Notes under the pieces: generated by a model
Seen by the model: the letters and a program-made list of their open reading frames with translations, nothing else
Databases searched by the model: none
Told to the model about the DNA's origin: nothing
Shown here: piece by piece, positions 43,503 to 51,933 of the stretch
Layout of the letters: every line of letters begins with the position of its first letter
Numbering within the stretch: position 1 is the stretch's first letter
Assembly: GCF_013141715.1 (NCBI RefSeq)
Contig: NZ_WHOA01000089.1
Span: 124,001-188,000, forward strand
Source of the DNA: Paenibacillus phytorum
GTDB taxonomy: Bacteria; Bacillota; Bacilli; Paenibacillales; NBRC-103111
Reading direction: 5' to 3'
Length of the DNA: 64,000 nucleotides
Translations under genes and position numbers: made by a program

Positions 43503-43577
43503 GGTAAATTACTACAGTTAATAAAACCAGAAGTAACCGCTCTCTAACACTCCCTAATTCCTCGTAGGGTTATTGTG

Positions 43578-43768
43578 TTGTTGAATTAGGCAGGTCTCCT
43601 GACTTAATCATCCCCTTGCACCTTCCCAGGTTGTTACCCAGTGGTATGTTGCATGGAGTTACCGTAATAAACGGCGATTTTTACAGTGGCGGGTCCGTGC
43701 CGGTATTTCACCGGTCTTCCCTTTTAACCATACACCCGAATGGATCTATGGCACCTAATTCCTATGAT
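43578..43768 (-). promoter_or_regulatory. Cobalamin (B12) riboswitch
   Basis: On the minus strand AATTAGGTGCC opens the element, GAAGACCGGTGAAATACCGGCACGG and ACCCGCCACTGTAAAA carry the J6/3 and core segments, and GTCAGGAGACCTGCC (the B12 box) closes it. These are the hallmarks of the AdoCbl-type riboswitch. A terminator hairpin and the cbiH start follow. The 385-bp gap between cbiH and the next gene is otherwise free of genes. Confidence 0.93.
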
Positions 43769-43815
43769 ATGCAATTACGATCATCCTACCATCTATCGAT
43801 AGGGTTGTCACGTAT

Positions 43816-44046
43816 TTATTCATAGATGGCCTGGTAGAGTCCTTCCATCAAACTCTGGTAACTGCTTGGATTATAGGTCACTTCGGCAAATGAAACTTGA
43901 ATGACCTTGTTGATCGTTTTAACGATAAAAAAACTATCCTCCCCACGCTCCGGGTCAATATAAGTGTAGCACTCTAAGTGACTGCTTCCCGTTTTTTGAC
44001 GTAAAAATTCCGTTGCTTCCGCACTCAAATTCGCATATTTAGGCAT
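43816..44046 (-). CDS. Hypothetical protein upstream of the B12 riboswitch
   Basis: A 76-residue protein from ATG 44046, eight bases after AAAGGA, reading PKYANLSAEATEFLRQKTG, then SFFIVKTINKVIQVSFAEVTYNPSSYQSLMEGLYQAIYE. It mixes a helix with strands and has no membrane segment. I do not recognise a family. The gene ends about 48 bp before the riboswitch on the same strand, and no terminator lies between, so some transcripts may run into the aptamer. Confidence 0.6.
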   Translation of the reverse strand: MPKYANLSAEATEFLRQKTGSSHLECYTYIDPERGEDSFFIVKTINKVIQVSFAEVTYNPSSYQSLMEGLYQAIYE

Positions 44047-44210
44047 AGTTAGTTTCCTTTCCATTTAAACGAAGTGATGCTATCTATTATAGCGTATTTC
44101 AACTCTTTGATTCCTATCAAAACGAGAAAGTATTTCTTTAATTTTCAGAATTTTCGTACTATAATGAATCTATCAAGATATCGCTTTCATTATATGAAGG
44201 AGGAATTGAT

Positions 44211-44789
44211 ATGAGCAGTCATGAAACGAATGGATTGGTGTTTGTCTTTACTGGCACTAGCGGTTCTGGTCGTAAAACAATTGCCCATCACATTGCCAAA
44301 GAGCTTGGTTTCTCATCTGTCGTCTCCTACACAACTCGAATACCTAGACCCAAAGAAATCAACGGGAAGGATTATAATTTCATCTCACGCAAAGTATTCA
44401 TCGATAGTGACATTGCAGGTGAATTTTTTCAAACTGTTGAAATTGACGGGAATTTCTATGGGATTAAGAAAGCGGACATCGATGAAGCGCTTCGCAAAGA
44501 CGGACTTATCTATGTCATTGTGAATCGTTATGCAGCTAATCGTTTCAAGTATACATTTGGAGAAAGAGCCATCCGCTTGTTCATCTATGTCAACAAACAA
44601 ACGATCATGGAACGCATGCTTGCTCGAAATACACCTACTGACGTCATTGACCACTACATGAATCACTACATAGAGGAAGTCTCCTACCGGAAGGATTGTG
44701 AGCATGTTTTTGAGAATATGAATTTACAAGAAACGATCGACAAAGTGAAGGCAACCATGCTCGCCCACATGCTTACTACAACTAGTTAA
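44211..44789 (+). CDS. Guanylate kinase-like P-loop protein
   Basis: The 192 residues follow the guanylate kinase fold: P-loop FTGTSGSGRKTIAHHIA (about 13-29, GxxGxGRKT), SYTTRIPRPKEINGKDYNFISR (GMP-binding loop) and VEIDGNFYGIK. The lid region YVNKQTIMERMLAR is close to the family form. Housekeeping gmk usually lies near rpoZ and priA; here it stands alone, so this is probably a second copy or a regulatory paralogue. GAAGGAGG lies before the ATG. A terminator follows. Confidence 0.8.
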   Translation: MSSHETNGLVFVFTGTSGSGRKTIAHHIAKELGFSSVVSYTTRIPRPKEINGKDYNFISRKVFIDSDIAGEFFQTVEIDGNFYGIKKADIDEALRKDGLIYVIVNRYAANRFKYTFGERAIRLFIYVNKQTIMERMLARNTPTDVIDHYMNHYIEEVSYRKDCEHVFENMNLQETIDKVKATMLAHMLTTTS

Positions 44790-44805
44790 ATAAGCTAATA
44801 ACGCC

Positions 44806-44843
44806 AAGAGACCCGGTGATCGACATCACCGAGTCTCTTTTTT
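44806..44843. terminator. Intrinsic terminator after the guanylate kinase-like gene
   Basis: AGAGACCCGGTGAT-CGAC-ATCACCGAGTCTCT followed by TTTTTT; bidirectional between convergent genes, strongest on the plus strand. Confidence 0.85.
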
Positions 44844-44855
44844 ACGATCCAACAT

Positions 44856-45281
44856 TCATTTTAATGGGGCTTTTTTCCTCTTCAAGGCCACGAATCCGCC
44901 TAATAGTGATACCGGTACGATGACGACAAAGCCAATCAACTCATACCATAACGGAATACTATGATTGGTTAACATGGAATCAAATCCGATTGCAGCGCCG
45001 ATGACACCAATAATGGCCGCATTGAAATATTCGGCACGCTTCGCAACCTTAGCGGCGATGTATCCGCCAAGAAACGACCAGAACAAACCAACTACCAAAA
45101 GCAAAAGTAATAGGCCTACATTTGTATATATAACACTTACATCCTGCTCATCCACCGGGCGATTAGCAAAATATATACCACCAATTAAAGCAGTCGATAT
45201 CAAAGTCCCCAAGTTATCAACCGCTACACCGAGCAGTACACCCAGAAAATGAAATTTCCGTTCACTTTTTTGTTCAACCAT
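44856..45281 (-). CDS. Hypothetical membrane protein
   Basis: A 141-residue protein with about four hydrophobic segments (FHFLGVLLGVAVDNLGTLISTALIGGIYF, GLLLLLLVVGLFWSFLGGYIAAKV, AAIIGVIGAAIGFDSML, LIGFVVIVPVSLLGGFVAL) and basic ends. No family was recognised. Glycine-rich helices suggest tight packing. It is a single gene, with AAGAAG before its ATG. Confidence 0.65.
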   Translation of the reverse strand: MVEQKSERKFHFLGVLLGVAVDNLGTLISTALIGGIYFANRPVDEQDVSVIYTNVGLLLLLLVVGLFWSFLGGYIAAKVAKRAEYFNAAIIGVIGAAIGFDSMLTNHSIPLWYELIGFVVIVPVSLLGGFVALKRKKAPLK

Positions 45282-45359
45282 AGATTCTTCTTCTCTCCTG
45301 ATCGCTTCGATCTACCAGCCTTATCCATAATACCATGTGGCCGCCTTAGTATCCAGTTC

Positions 45360-45836
45360 TTACCTTGCAGACCTTACAGAGTTCGCTGTCTCTTCAGCAA
45401 TCTTCTTCAAGTAGTCATTGCGCTTTTCAAGAAATCGAGTCATATATTTGGCTAAAAACAAGTGATCGACAAGCTTCCCCAATCCTCCTAAAGGTGAGGT
45501 GTAATCAAACGTATCCACCATCAAGGTGCCTTGTTCTACAGTTACAAATTCATGTGTATGATGAAATCGCTTGAACGCCCCTCTTACCATTTCATCTACA
45601 AAGTAATGCGGCTTATCCATCTCCGTAATCTGGGCAGTCAATTGCTGCTTAATACCAAAATGGTAAGCTTCCCAAGTCACTCTTTCTCCACGCTCAATCA
45701 AACCTTGTGTCCTGCCTGCTATCGCTCTTTCCTTCGTTTGGGAGGTTGATTCCGCATGGATATCTATACTCCTTGCCAAATCAAAACAAACCTCGATAGG
45801 TGCATGAATAAGTAACTCCTGTCGTATCGTTGGCAT
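45360..45836 (-). CDS. SRPBCC family (START-like) ligand-binding protein
   Basis: From ATG 45836, a few bases after GAGGG, the protein has 158 residues. It opens QELLIHAPIEVCFDLARSID and has ERVTWEAYHFGIKQQLTAQITEMDKPHYFVDEM and GTLMVDTFDYTSPLGGLGKLVDHLFLAKYM. This is the helix-grip fold of the SRPBCC/polyketide-cyclase-like group. The ligand is unknown. It starts within the last codons of the MBL-fold gene, so the two are coupled. Upstream TTG/GTG codons lack a site. Confidence 0.8.
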   Translation of the reverse strand: MPTIRQELLIHAPIEVCFDLARSIDIHAESTSQTKERAIAGRTQGLIERGERVTWEAYHFGIKQQLTAQITEMDKPHYFVDEMVRGAFKRFHHTHEFVTVEQGTLMVDTFDYTSPLGGLGKLVDHLFLAKYMTRFLEKRNDYLKKIAEETANSVRSAR

Positions 45837-45844
45837 GGATCCCT

Positions 45845-46933
45845 CTACTTCCACCAAGTTTCTATTGGGTGATCCGCAGCATTCACAATAACAGTTTGCC
45901 CTATTTTCGGTGTGACAATTGACACTTTGTTAGCATGAGCTGCCCTTGTAGCACGCTCTACAGGATCTGTCCAGTCATGTAAGGCTAGCGTGAATGCTCC
46001 CCAATGTATCGGTATCATCAGCTTCCCATTCACATCCATATGGGCTTGAACCGTTTCTTCCGGCATCATATGAATATCAGACCAGCGATCATCGTATTGA
46101 CCGCACTCCATCAGAGTAAGATCGAACGGACCATATTTAAGCCCAATTTCTTTGAAATGAGAGGAATACCCACTATCACCACTGAAGAAGATGCTGGACT
46201 GCTTTCCTTTGATCACCCACGAGCACCATAAGGTTGCGCCGCGATCCGTCATGCTTCTCCCCGAAAAGTGTGTAGCTGGCGTACAGGCCAACGTTAAACC
46301 TTCAAACGTAAACTCATCCCACCAGTCATACTCTTCGATCTTCTCAGGCTGCACACCCCATCTGATCAGATGACCGCTAACCCCAAGCGGGACAAAAAAC
46401 TTGTTCACTTTATGTTTTATTTTCATGATTGTTCCATAATCCAAATGATCATAATGGTCGTGTGACAGAATAACGGCATCAATCACTGGCAGCTGCGTAA
46501 TTTCAAAAGGCAAGCCCCCGCTATATCTTCCCTTCCCGAACCATGGAAATGGCGAAGGAGCTTTGCCGAGCATGGGATCTAATAATAGGGCTTTTCCATC
46601 GATCGTAAGTAAGGAAGCCGAATGACCAAACCAAGTCACTTTCGTTTCCAGATCCTTGATCAAATTGGGGCTTCCCATCGCAAATTGTTTCTTTGGACGT
46701 CGATTAGGACTGCTTTTCGCAAAATCAAGCAAGATCCCCACGGTATTCATGAAGCCCATATTCATCATGGTAGGAACAGGGTTTTCGAACTTCCCATTCA
46801 AATACTGAGAGGATCGAGAGAATGCCAGAGTCTTCTCCTTCGATGGTCTCCGTCCAAAAACAGGATAAACATTCATAAAAAGAACAATAACGCACACAAT
46901 TCCAACTACTATACTCGTCAATATAAGTAACAA
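45845..46933 (-). CDS. MBL-fold metallo-hydrolase (NAPE-PLD/UlaG-like), membrane-anchored
   Basis: The metal site is SHDHYDHLDYGT (HxHxDH) with further ligands in THFSGRSMTDRG, SGDSGYSSHF and PIHWGAF. An N-terminal membrane helix (LLLILTSIVVGIVCVIVLFMNVYPVF) anchors it. This is the layout of N-acyl-phosphatidylethanolamine-hydrolysing phospholipase D-like proteins. The TTG at 46933 has GGAGG eight bases upstream; the ATG at 46948 lies before that site and has none. That leaves 362 residues. The natural substrate is unknown, possibly a lipid. Confidence 0.8.
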   Translation of the reverse strand: MLLILTSIVVGIVCVIVLFMNVYPVFGRRPSKEKTLAFSRSSQYLNGKFENPVPTMMNMGFMNTVGILLDFAKSSPNRRPKKQFAMGSPNLIKDLETKVTWFGHSASLLTIDGKALLLDPMLGKAPSPFPWFGKGRYSGGLPFEITQLPVIDAVILSHDHYDHLDYGTIMKIKHKVNKFFVPLGVSGHLIRWGVQPEKIEEYDWWDEFTFEGLTLACTPATHFSGRSMTDRGATLWCSWVIKGKQSSIFFSGDSGYSSHFKEIGLKYGPFDLTLMECGQYDDRWSDIHMMPEETVQAHMDVNGKLMIPIHWGAFTLALHDWTDPVERATRAAHANKVSIVTPKIGQTVIVNAADHPIETWWK

Positions 46934-46987
46934 CTTCTCTGCCTCCATGTTTAAACTTAATGGGATAGTCTTTTACGACTAGATGTA

Positions 46988-47035
46988 TTAACGTAAAACC
47001 GCATCGTATGGTTCCAAGATTTGATTAACCCTCAT
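46988..47035 (-). CDS. Candidate 15-residue upstream ORF
   Basis: ATG 47035 has a strong AAGGAG eight bases before it and opens MRVNQILEPYDAVLR, stop TAA at 46990-46988. It ends 54 bases before the MBL-fold start on the same strand. It may be a leader peptide or a stand-alone micro-protein; there is no known match and no codon evidence at this size. Confidence 0.3.
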   Translation of the reverse strand: MRVNQILEPYDAVLR

Positions 47036-47183
47036 GGGCAATGCTCCTTAATCGTCTAGAAAGTCTGGATTTTTTTCAAGAATAGGGACAATAGCACAAT
47101 CAGTCGATTCGCCCAAACATTCCTCCAAAATAGTCATAAGCTATCTCGAAACACAAACCACTTTCAGTTGGAGGTTGATTCGG

Positions 47184-47279
47184 ATGAGTTGTGGAACTGG
47201 CGTAGGTTACACTTCTTCAACAGCAATCTTGGTACTGTTCATTTTACTGGTTATCATCACTAGCGCTTTTGTTTGGTAA
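47184..47279 (+). CDS. YjcZ-family sporulation-type mini-protein
   Basis: A 31-residue frame with GGAGG nine bases before ATG 47184: a Ser/Gly/Thr head (MSCGTGVGYTSS) followed by one membrane segment (AILVLFILLVIITSAFVW). This is the YjcZ pattern, a family of very short spore or sporulation membrane proteins that are common in Bacillales. The Cys in position three is uncommon. It has its own terminator. Confidence 0.72.
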   Translation: MSCGTGVGYTSSTAILVLFILLVIITSAFVW

Positions 47280-47298
47280 TTTAGAAAACAAATATAGA

Positions 47299-47329
47299 AG
47301 GGCTACCTATCAGCATAGGTAGTCTTTTT
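47299..47329 (+). terminator. Intrinsic terminator of the YjcZ-like gene
   Basis: GGCTACCTA, TCAGCA, TAGGTAGTC and TTTTT in order, 20 bp past the stop. Confidence 0.85.
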
Positions 47330-47378
47330 GTGGTCAATTATATCAAAGAATTGTTCATTTTAAGTTTTTAATAAACAT

Positions 47379-47413
47379 AAAAAAGAACGCTCTGGATAAG
47401 AGCGCCCTCTTTT
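47379..47413 (-). terminator. Intrinsic terminator of the XRE regulator gene
   Basis: AAAGAG-GGCGCTC and GAGCG-TTCTTTTTT pair on the minus strand just past the stop. Confidence 0.75.
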
Positions 47414-47433
47414 AATATATAGTATTGCAGCCA

Positions 47434-47664
47434 TCAATTCAAAACGTTGGACTCGATCGTGACCAATTCATACAAATCATTCACATCACACCCCAAGGTG
47501 TCAGCGATAGATATAGCAGACTTAAGCGGCATGATTCTTTTGTTTTCAACAAAGTCGGTAATTCGCTCTGGCTTGTAAAGCAAAGTTCGAGCGAGTTCAG
47601 AGGCAGTCATGTTGGATTCAAGTAATCGCTCACTAAGTAGGCAGCGACCGAGCTCATATTTCAT
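47434..47664 (-). CDS. Small XRE-type helix-turn-helix regulator
   Basis: The 76-residue protein is a lone HTH_3 domain: LGRCLLSERLLESNMTASELARTLLYKPERITDFVENKRIMPLKSAISIADTLGCDVNDLYEL. It lacks a C-terminal effector domain. GGAGG lies eight bases before the ATG. It begins 39 bp after spo0A with no terminator between, so it may be made from read-through. Its target is unknown. Confidence 0.8.
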   Translation of the reverse strand: MKYELGRCLLSERLLESNMTASELARTLLYKPERITDFVENKRIMPLKSAISIADTLGCDVNDLYELVTIESNVLN

Positions 47665-47703
47665 TCTGATGACCTCCGAGACACTACAAAGATTCTAACC
47701 CTC

Positions 47704-48498
47704 TCAAGAAACCTTATGCTCGATGCGAAGCTTATCAGCAACCATCGCGATGAACTCCGAATTTGTCGGCTTGGACTTCGAGATGTTAATCGTGTATCCG
47801 AAGATAAACGAAATGGAATCAATGTTGCCGCGCGTCCAAGCGACTTCAATCGCATGACGGATGGCGTGCTCAACGCGACTAGGTGTAGTCTTGTACTTCT
47901 CAGCAATAGCTGGGTACAAAGTTTTGGTGATCGCACCAAGGATTTCGATATTGTTGTAAACCATCGTAATCGCTTCGCGAAGATATTGATATCCTTTAAT
48001 ATGTGCAGGAACGCCGATTTCATGTATGATGCTGGTGATATTAGCATCTAAGTTTTTACCTTTAGGCATATGCACAATATTTGCACGTGATGTTGAAGTC
48101 GTTGCGGATGCTTGATTGTTACCAACAAGCTGGCGAATACGGTTTGTTAGCGTATCCATGTCAAAAGGCTTGAGAATGTAGTAAGAGGCTCCAAGTTGCA
48201 CAGCTTTTTGAGTGATATTTTCTTGCCCAAAAGCGGTTAGCATGATGATTTTCGGTTGTGTGGGAAGATTCATCTCACGCATTTTCTCGAGTACACCCAG
48301 ACCATCCAAGTGAGGCATAATAATATCTAAAATGAGTACATCCGGCAAATCACGTTGTTGTTCAAGAAAACGAAGAACTTCGTTACCGTTGTACGCCACT
48401 CCTACAATTTCCATATCCTCTTGCTCACCAATGAACTCTGATAATAAATGGGTAAACTCACGATTGTCATCTGCTAGTAACACTTGAATTTTTTGCAA
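47704..48498 (-). CDS. spo0A: Sporulation master regulator Spo0A
   Basis: Spo0A is the response regulator at the end of the phosphorelay that starts sporulation. The 264 residues have the receiver domain with Asp10/Asp11 and phospho-acceptor Asp58 in [13 protein letters not shown], Lys in [10 protein letters not shown], and the DNA-binding domain with [31 protein letters not shown]. The TTG start at 48498 has GGAGG eight bases upstream. It lies next to spoIVB as in B. subtilis. Three 0A-box-like sites and a sigma-H-type promoter are seen upstream. Confidence 0.98.
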   Translation of the reverse strand: MQKIQVLLADDNREFTHLLSEFIGEQEDMEIVGVAYNGNEVLRFLEQQRDLPDVLILDIIMPHLDGLGVLEKMREMNLPTQPKIIMLTAFGQENITQKAVQLGASYYILKPFDMDTLTNRIRQLVGNNQASATTSTSRANIVHMPKGKNLDANITSIIHEIGVPAHIKGYQYLREAITMVYNNIEILGAITKTLYPAIAEKYKTTPSRVEHAIRHAIEVAWTRGNIDSISFIFGYTINISKSKPTNSEFIAMVADKLRIEHKVS

Positions 48499-48554
48499 CT
48501 TAAAATCCTCCTTTAGCTACTCATACAAGTTGGTGTTTCTCTCTTAAGTAAAGG

Positions 48555-48582
48555 TATTCGACACCTCAACTTAAATTCCTTC
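48555..48582 (-). promoter_or_regulatory. Candidate sigma-H promoter of spo0A
   Basis: On the minus strand GAAGGAATT (48582-48574), an 11-base spacer and GTCGAATA (48562-48555) match RnAGGAwWW-N11-RnnGAAww in full. A 0A box (TGTCGAA) lies over the -10 element. It is about 57 bases before the start codon. Confidence 0.65.
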
Positions 48583-48665
48583 TGTCGAATATTATTTTTC
48601 TTTTCTTTTATTTCACTTTCTTATATAATAATATATTTATCTTCTGTTTCCAACATTTTTCGACA
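48557..48665. promoter_or_regulatory. Three Spo0A (0A) boxes upstream of spo0A
   Basis: TGTCGAA, the 0A-box heptamer, occurs on the minus strand at 48563-48557 and 48665-48659 and on the plus strand at 48583-48589. The set is within 110 bp of the spo0A promoter, so autoregulation is expected, as in B. subtilis. Confidence 0.7.
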
Positions 48666-48710
48666 AATTCACATAAAGCCGTGTTTCCCCTTGTAGAATG
48701 AGGTTAAAAT

Positions 48711-48754
48711 AAAATAAAGAATCAAAGGCTTCTAGCTCGCCTTTGATTCTTTGT
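48711..48754 (-). terminator. Terminator overlapping the end of spoIVB
   Basis: AAAGAATCAAAGGC and GCCTTTGATTCTTT pair around a nine-base loop that contains the stop, so the last codons of spoIVB form one arm. ATTTTATTTT follows. Confidence 0.75.
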
Positions 48755-50072
48755 AAGAGGCTCCTGAAGAAGGTCTAAGGATAATACCTGAGTCCTGAAG
48801 CATCCATTCTATGAAACAACCGTAACCACTTGTAGGATCATTCACAAATACGTGTGTAACGGCTCCGATTAACTTGCCATTCTGGATAATAGGGCTGCCG
48901 CTCATTCCTTGAACAATACCGCCTGTTTTATCTAACAACCGCGGATCAGTGATTTTAATCACCATACCTTTTGTTCCTGGAATGTCTTGTTTGGACACGT
49001 GGACAACTTGAATGTCAAATTTCTCGACCTTCTGTCCTTCCACGACCGTATAAATTTGAGCAGGTCCTTCTTTCACTTCTTCAGCGAAAGCAACAGGTAT
49101 AGCTTCTTTATCCAAACTGTGGTCAGGAGCAGCATACATTTTCCCAAAAATACCGAATGCCGTGTTTCTTTCGATATTACCAATGACTTTACTATCTTTG
49201 TACAAGGTAGCATGTTTCTCACCGGGATCTCCATTGTGGCTCTTAGAAATAGAGGTTACATTCGAGTACACAATATCGCCGTCACCAACGATGATTGGCG
49301 TTTGGGTATCCATATCCGTGATAACATGTCCAAGTGCCCCGTACACGCCTTGATCTGGTGCGTAGAAGGTTAGAGTACCCACACCCGCAGCTGAATCACG
49401 AATGTACAGCCCTAAGCGGTAGGACTTATCTACAACGTCATAGACTGGCTGCAGCTTCACAACAATCTCTTCATTGTTACGAAGGATTTTGAGCTCCAGC
49501 GGTGTTTTGCTTTCACCGGATTTGGCTACAAGATCAGCAACCTTACTAACATCCTTGGAATCTTTGCCATTGATCTTAGTAATTAAATCACCTACTTGAA
49601 TTTTCGCTTCTTCACCAGGTGAAACTTTTTGGTCTTGGGCAACAGTTACTAAATGATGACCTACGACCAAAATACCGGCAGACTTAATTTTCACACCGAT
49701 CGTTTGACCACCTGGGATGACTTTCAAATCCGGCACTACATTGACCTTAACGGTCTTGATGGGGATTGCACCGAACAGCTTGAGCTTCATTTCTGTTTGC
49801 CCAGAGTGATCGGATTGCAAAGAGATGGGTTCTTTCAAATTAACTTGAAATGAGTGCTTGGCATTGCCGTTTACCTTTACAATATCCGTATCTTTTACCG
49901 TGACTTGGGCGTTGACCGGCATTGTTAATTGGAGCTGCTTCCCCTGACCGCTGAATAAGCGAAGTTCCTGAGGGAAGGAGGCAAAGCTTTGAAAAGGCGG
50001 AGACAAACTTACCATACAAACGAAGAAGACGAGCAGGAGTCCGAACAATCTTTTTCTTTTGCTGGATTGCAA
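48732..50072 (-). CDS. spoIVB: SpoIVB peptidase (PDZ serine protease)
   Basis: SpoIVB is secreted from the forespore and cleaves SpoIVFA, triggering pro-sigma K processing. The protein (about 446 residues) has an N-terminal membrane anchor (RLFGLLLVFFVCMVSLS), a PDZ domain at about 135-215 (GHHLVTVAQDQKVSPGEEAKIQVGDLITKINGK) and an S55 catalytic part with His in GALGHVITDMDT and Ser in GIVQGMSGSPIIQNGKLIGAVTHV. TTG 50072 is ten bases after AAGGAG and preferred; a GTG at 50081 lies one base from it. It lies between recN and spo0A, as in Bacillus. Confidence 0.94.
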   Translation of the reverse strand: MQSSKRKRLFGLLLVFFVCMVSLSPPFQSFASFPQELRLFSGQGKQLQLTMPVNAQVTVKDTDIVKVNGNAKHSFQVNLKEPISLQSDHSGQTEMKLKLFGAIPIKTVKVNVVPDLKVIPGGQTIGVKIKSAGILVVGHHLVTVAQDQKVSPGEEAKIQVGDLITKINGKDSKDVSKVADLVAKSGESKTPLELKILRNNEEIVVKLQPVYDVVDKSYRLGLYIRDSAAGVGTLTFYAPDQGVYGALGHVITDMDTQTPIIVGDGDIVYSNVTSISKSHNGDPGEKHATLYKDSKVIGNIERNTAFGIFGKMYAAPDHSLDKEAIPVAFAEEVKEGPAQIYTVVEGQKVEKFDIQVVHVSKQDIPGTKGMVIKITDPRLLDKTGGIVQGMSGSPIIQNGKLIGAVTHVFVNDPTSGYGCFIEWMLQDSGIILRPSSGASYKESKAS

Positions 50073-50190
50073 TATCTTCACGCTCCTTCACACTTCCTTG
50101 AGCCCTGACGATTGTCGTCGTCAAATGCGTACCTTTAAGTTAACCCCACTCTCCCCGTTTTATAACTGAAAATGCTGACTATCTATACTT

Positions 50191-51918
50191 TCATACCCTT
50201 GCTTTCTTATTTCTTGCCATGGCAAGCATTTCCCCTGCATGATGCAGGGTGGTTTCCGTCACTTCTACACCGCCAAGCATTCTCGCTAATTCCTCAATTC
50301 GTCCAGAATCAGGCATATCTTGAACACGTGTAAACGTTCGTTCTTGATCCACTTCTTTCCGAATATAGAAATGAACATCAGCGAAACTAGCCACTTGAGG
50401 TAAATGTGTAATCGAGAAAACTTGGCAGTTTGTCGACAAAGCGGACATTTTTTCTGCAATAGCTTGCGCCGCGCGGCCACTTACACCTGTATCTACTTCG
50501 TCGAAAACAAGTACAGGAATTTGATCAATACGTGCAAATATGGTTTTCATCGCGAGCATAATACGTGAGAGCTCCCCGCCAGAAGCAATTCTACTAAGGC
50601 CGCGTAAAGGCTCTCCAGGATTGGGTGCCATGAGAAACTCAATTTGATCGATTCCTTGCCGTGAGTACCGTACTTTGTTTGCTTCAACAAGAATACCTCG
50701 TTCGTCAAGTGTTTGTTCCACTTGTACACGGAACTGCGTGCGTTCCATCTGCAGATCACGAAGTTCATGTTCAATTTGACCCGCAAGCTGTTCAGCAATT
50801 CCTTTGCGCAAATTGGAAAGATCCAAAGCCGCCACGCCCAATTGCTTTTCTTCAGCCGCAAGCTTGTCCTCTAATTTGCGAATATGCTCATCTTTATTTT
50901 CAATGGTATCAACTTCACTTTTAATTTTATCCAAATAACCGAGTATTTCTTTAATATTCTCTCCATATTTTCGTCGAAGAGACGTGATCATATCTAATCT
51001 TTGTTCAATAAAATCTAAACGCGAAGGATTAAACTCGATACCATCTCGATAATCACGCAGCTGATAAGCAGCATCTTCCATCTGATAATAAGCGGATTGC
51101 GCCTGCTCGAGAAGAGGACTTAGCTTCGTTGGATCAAGTTGAACGATATCCTGCAGTCTGGAAACTGCCTTTCCGGCTGCATCTAAGCCACGGTTCGTCG
51201 CATAGAGGAAATCATAAGCCTCGGAAGAGCTTTGAAATAATTTTTCCGCGTTAGCCAGTTTTCGCTTCTCTTCGATTAAGGTCTCATCTTCCCCCATTTT
51301 AAGCTTTGCAGCCGAAATTTCATCGATTTGAAAACGATATAAATCTAGCATTTGAAGCGCCTGTTTACTTGTTTCTTGAAGTTCTCGCAGCTCTTTTTGC
51401 AGCTTCATATATTGATCATAGCTAGCTTGATAGTTTTTTTTCGCAGCCTCAACTTCAGAATCACCGAATAAATCAAGAGAATGAATATGTTCATCTACAT
51501 TCAGCAGGGATTGATGTTCATGCTGACCATGAATATTAACCAGCCACTCTCCCGTTTTGCGAAGCATTGTCAAGTTGACAAGTTGACCATTAATTCGGCT
51601 GGAGCTTTTACCCGTTGCGGTGATTTCTCTACGAATAAGCAAATGCTCACTGGCATCTGCACTTATACCGAGTTCTGTAAGCGTATGCCAAACCGGATGC
51701 GTGGATGGCAATTCAAACATAGCTTCTATCTCTGCTTTGTCAGCACCATAACGTACCAACTCCGAAGATCCTCTACCGCCAACAATGAGTGTTAAAGCAT
51801 CGATAATGATCGATTTGCCTGCACCTGTTTCTCCTGTTAGGACATGAAAACCAGCTTTGAAACGAATATGTACATGTTCAATAACAGCCAAATTCCGAAT
51901 CGAAAGTTCTGTAAGCAT
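50191..51918 (-). CDS. recN: DNA repair protein RecN
   Basis: RecN is an SMC-like ATPase that gathers DNA double-strand ends. The 575 residues show the Walker A FHVLTGETGAGKSIIIDALTLIVGGRG (23-48), a long coiled coil (about 160-380), the signature LSRIASGGELSRIMLAMK and Walker B VLVFDEVDTGVSGRAAQAIAEKM. It is 15 bp after argR in the same order as B. subtilis ahrC-recN. Confidence 0.96.
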   Translation of the reverse strand: MLTELSIRNLAVIEHVHIRFKAGFHVLTGETGAGKSIIIDALTLIVGGRGSSELVRYGADKAEIEAMFELPSTHPVWHTLTELGISADASEHLLIRREITATGKSSSRINGQLVNLTMLRKTGEWLVNIHGQHEHQSLLNVDEHIHSLDLFGDSEVEAAKKNYQASYDQYMKLQKELRELQETSKQALQMLDLYRFQIDEISAAKLKMGEDETLIEEKRKLANAEKLFQSSSEAYDFLYATNRGLDAAGKAVSRLQDIVQLDPTKLSPLLEQAQSAYYQMEDAAYQLRDYRDGIEFNPSRLDFIEQRLDMITSLRRKYGENIKEILGYLDKIKSEVDTIENKDEHIRKLEDKLAAEEKQLGVAALDLSNLRKGIAEQLAGQIEHELRDLQMERTQFRVQVEQTLDERGILVEANKVRYSRQGIDQIEFLMAPNPGEPLRGLSRIASGGELSRIMLAMKTIFARIDQIPVLVFDEVDTGVSGRAAQAIAEKMSALSTNCQVFSITHLPQVASFADVHFYIRKEVDQERTFTRVQDMPDSGRIEELARMLGGVEVTETTLHHAGEMLAMARNKKARV

Positions 51919-51933
51919 GTGCTCCTCCTGAAA

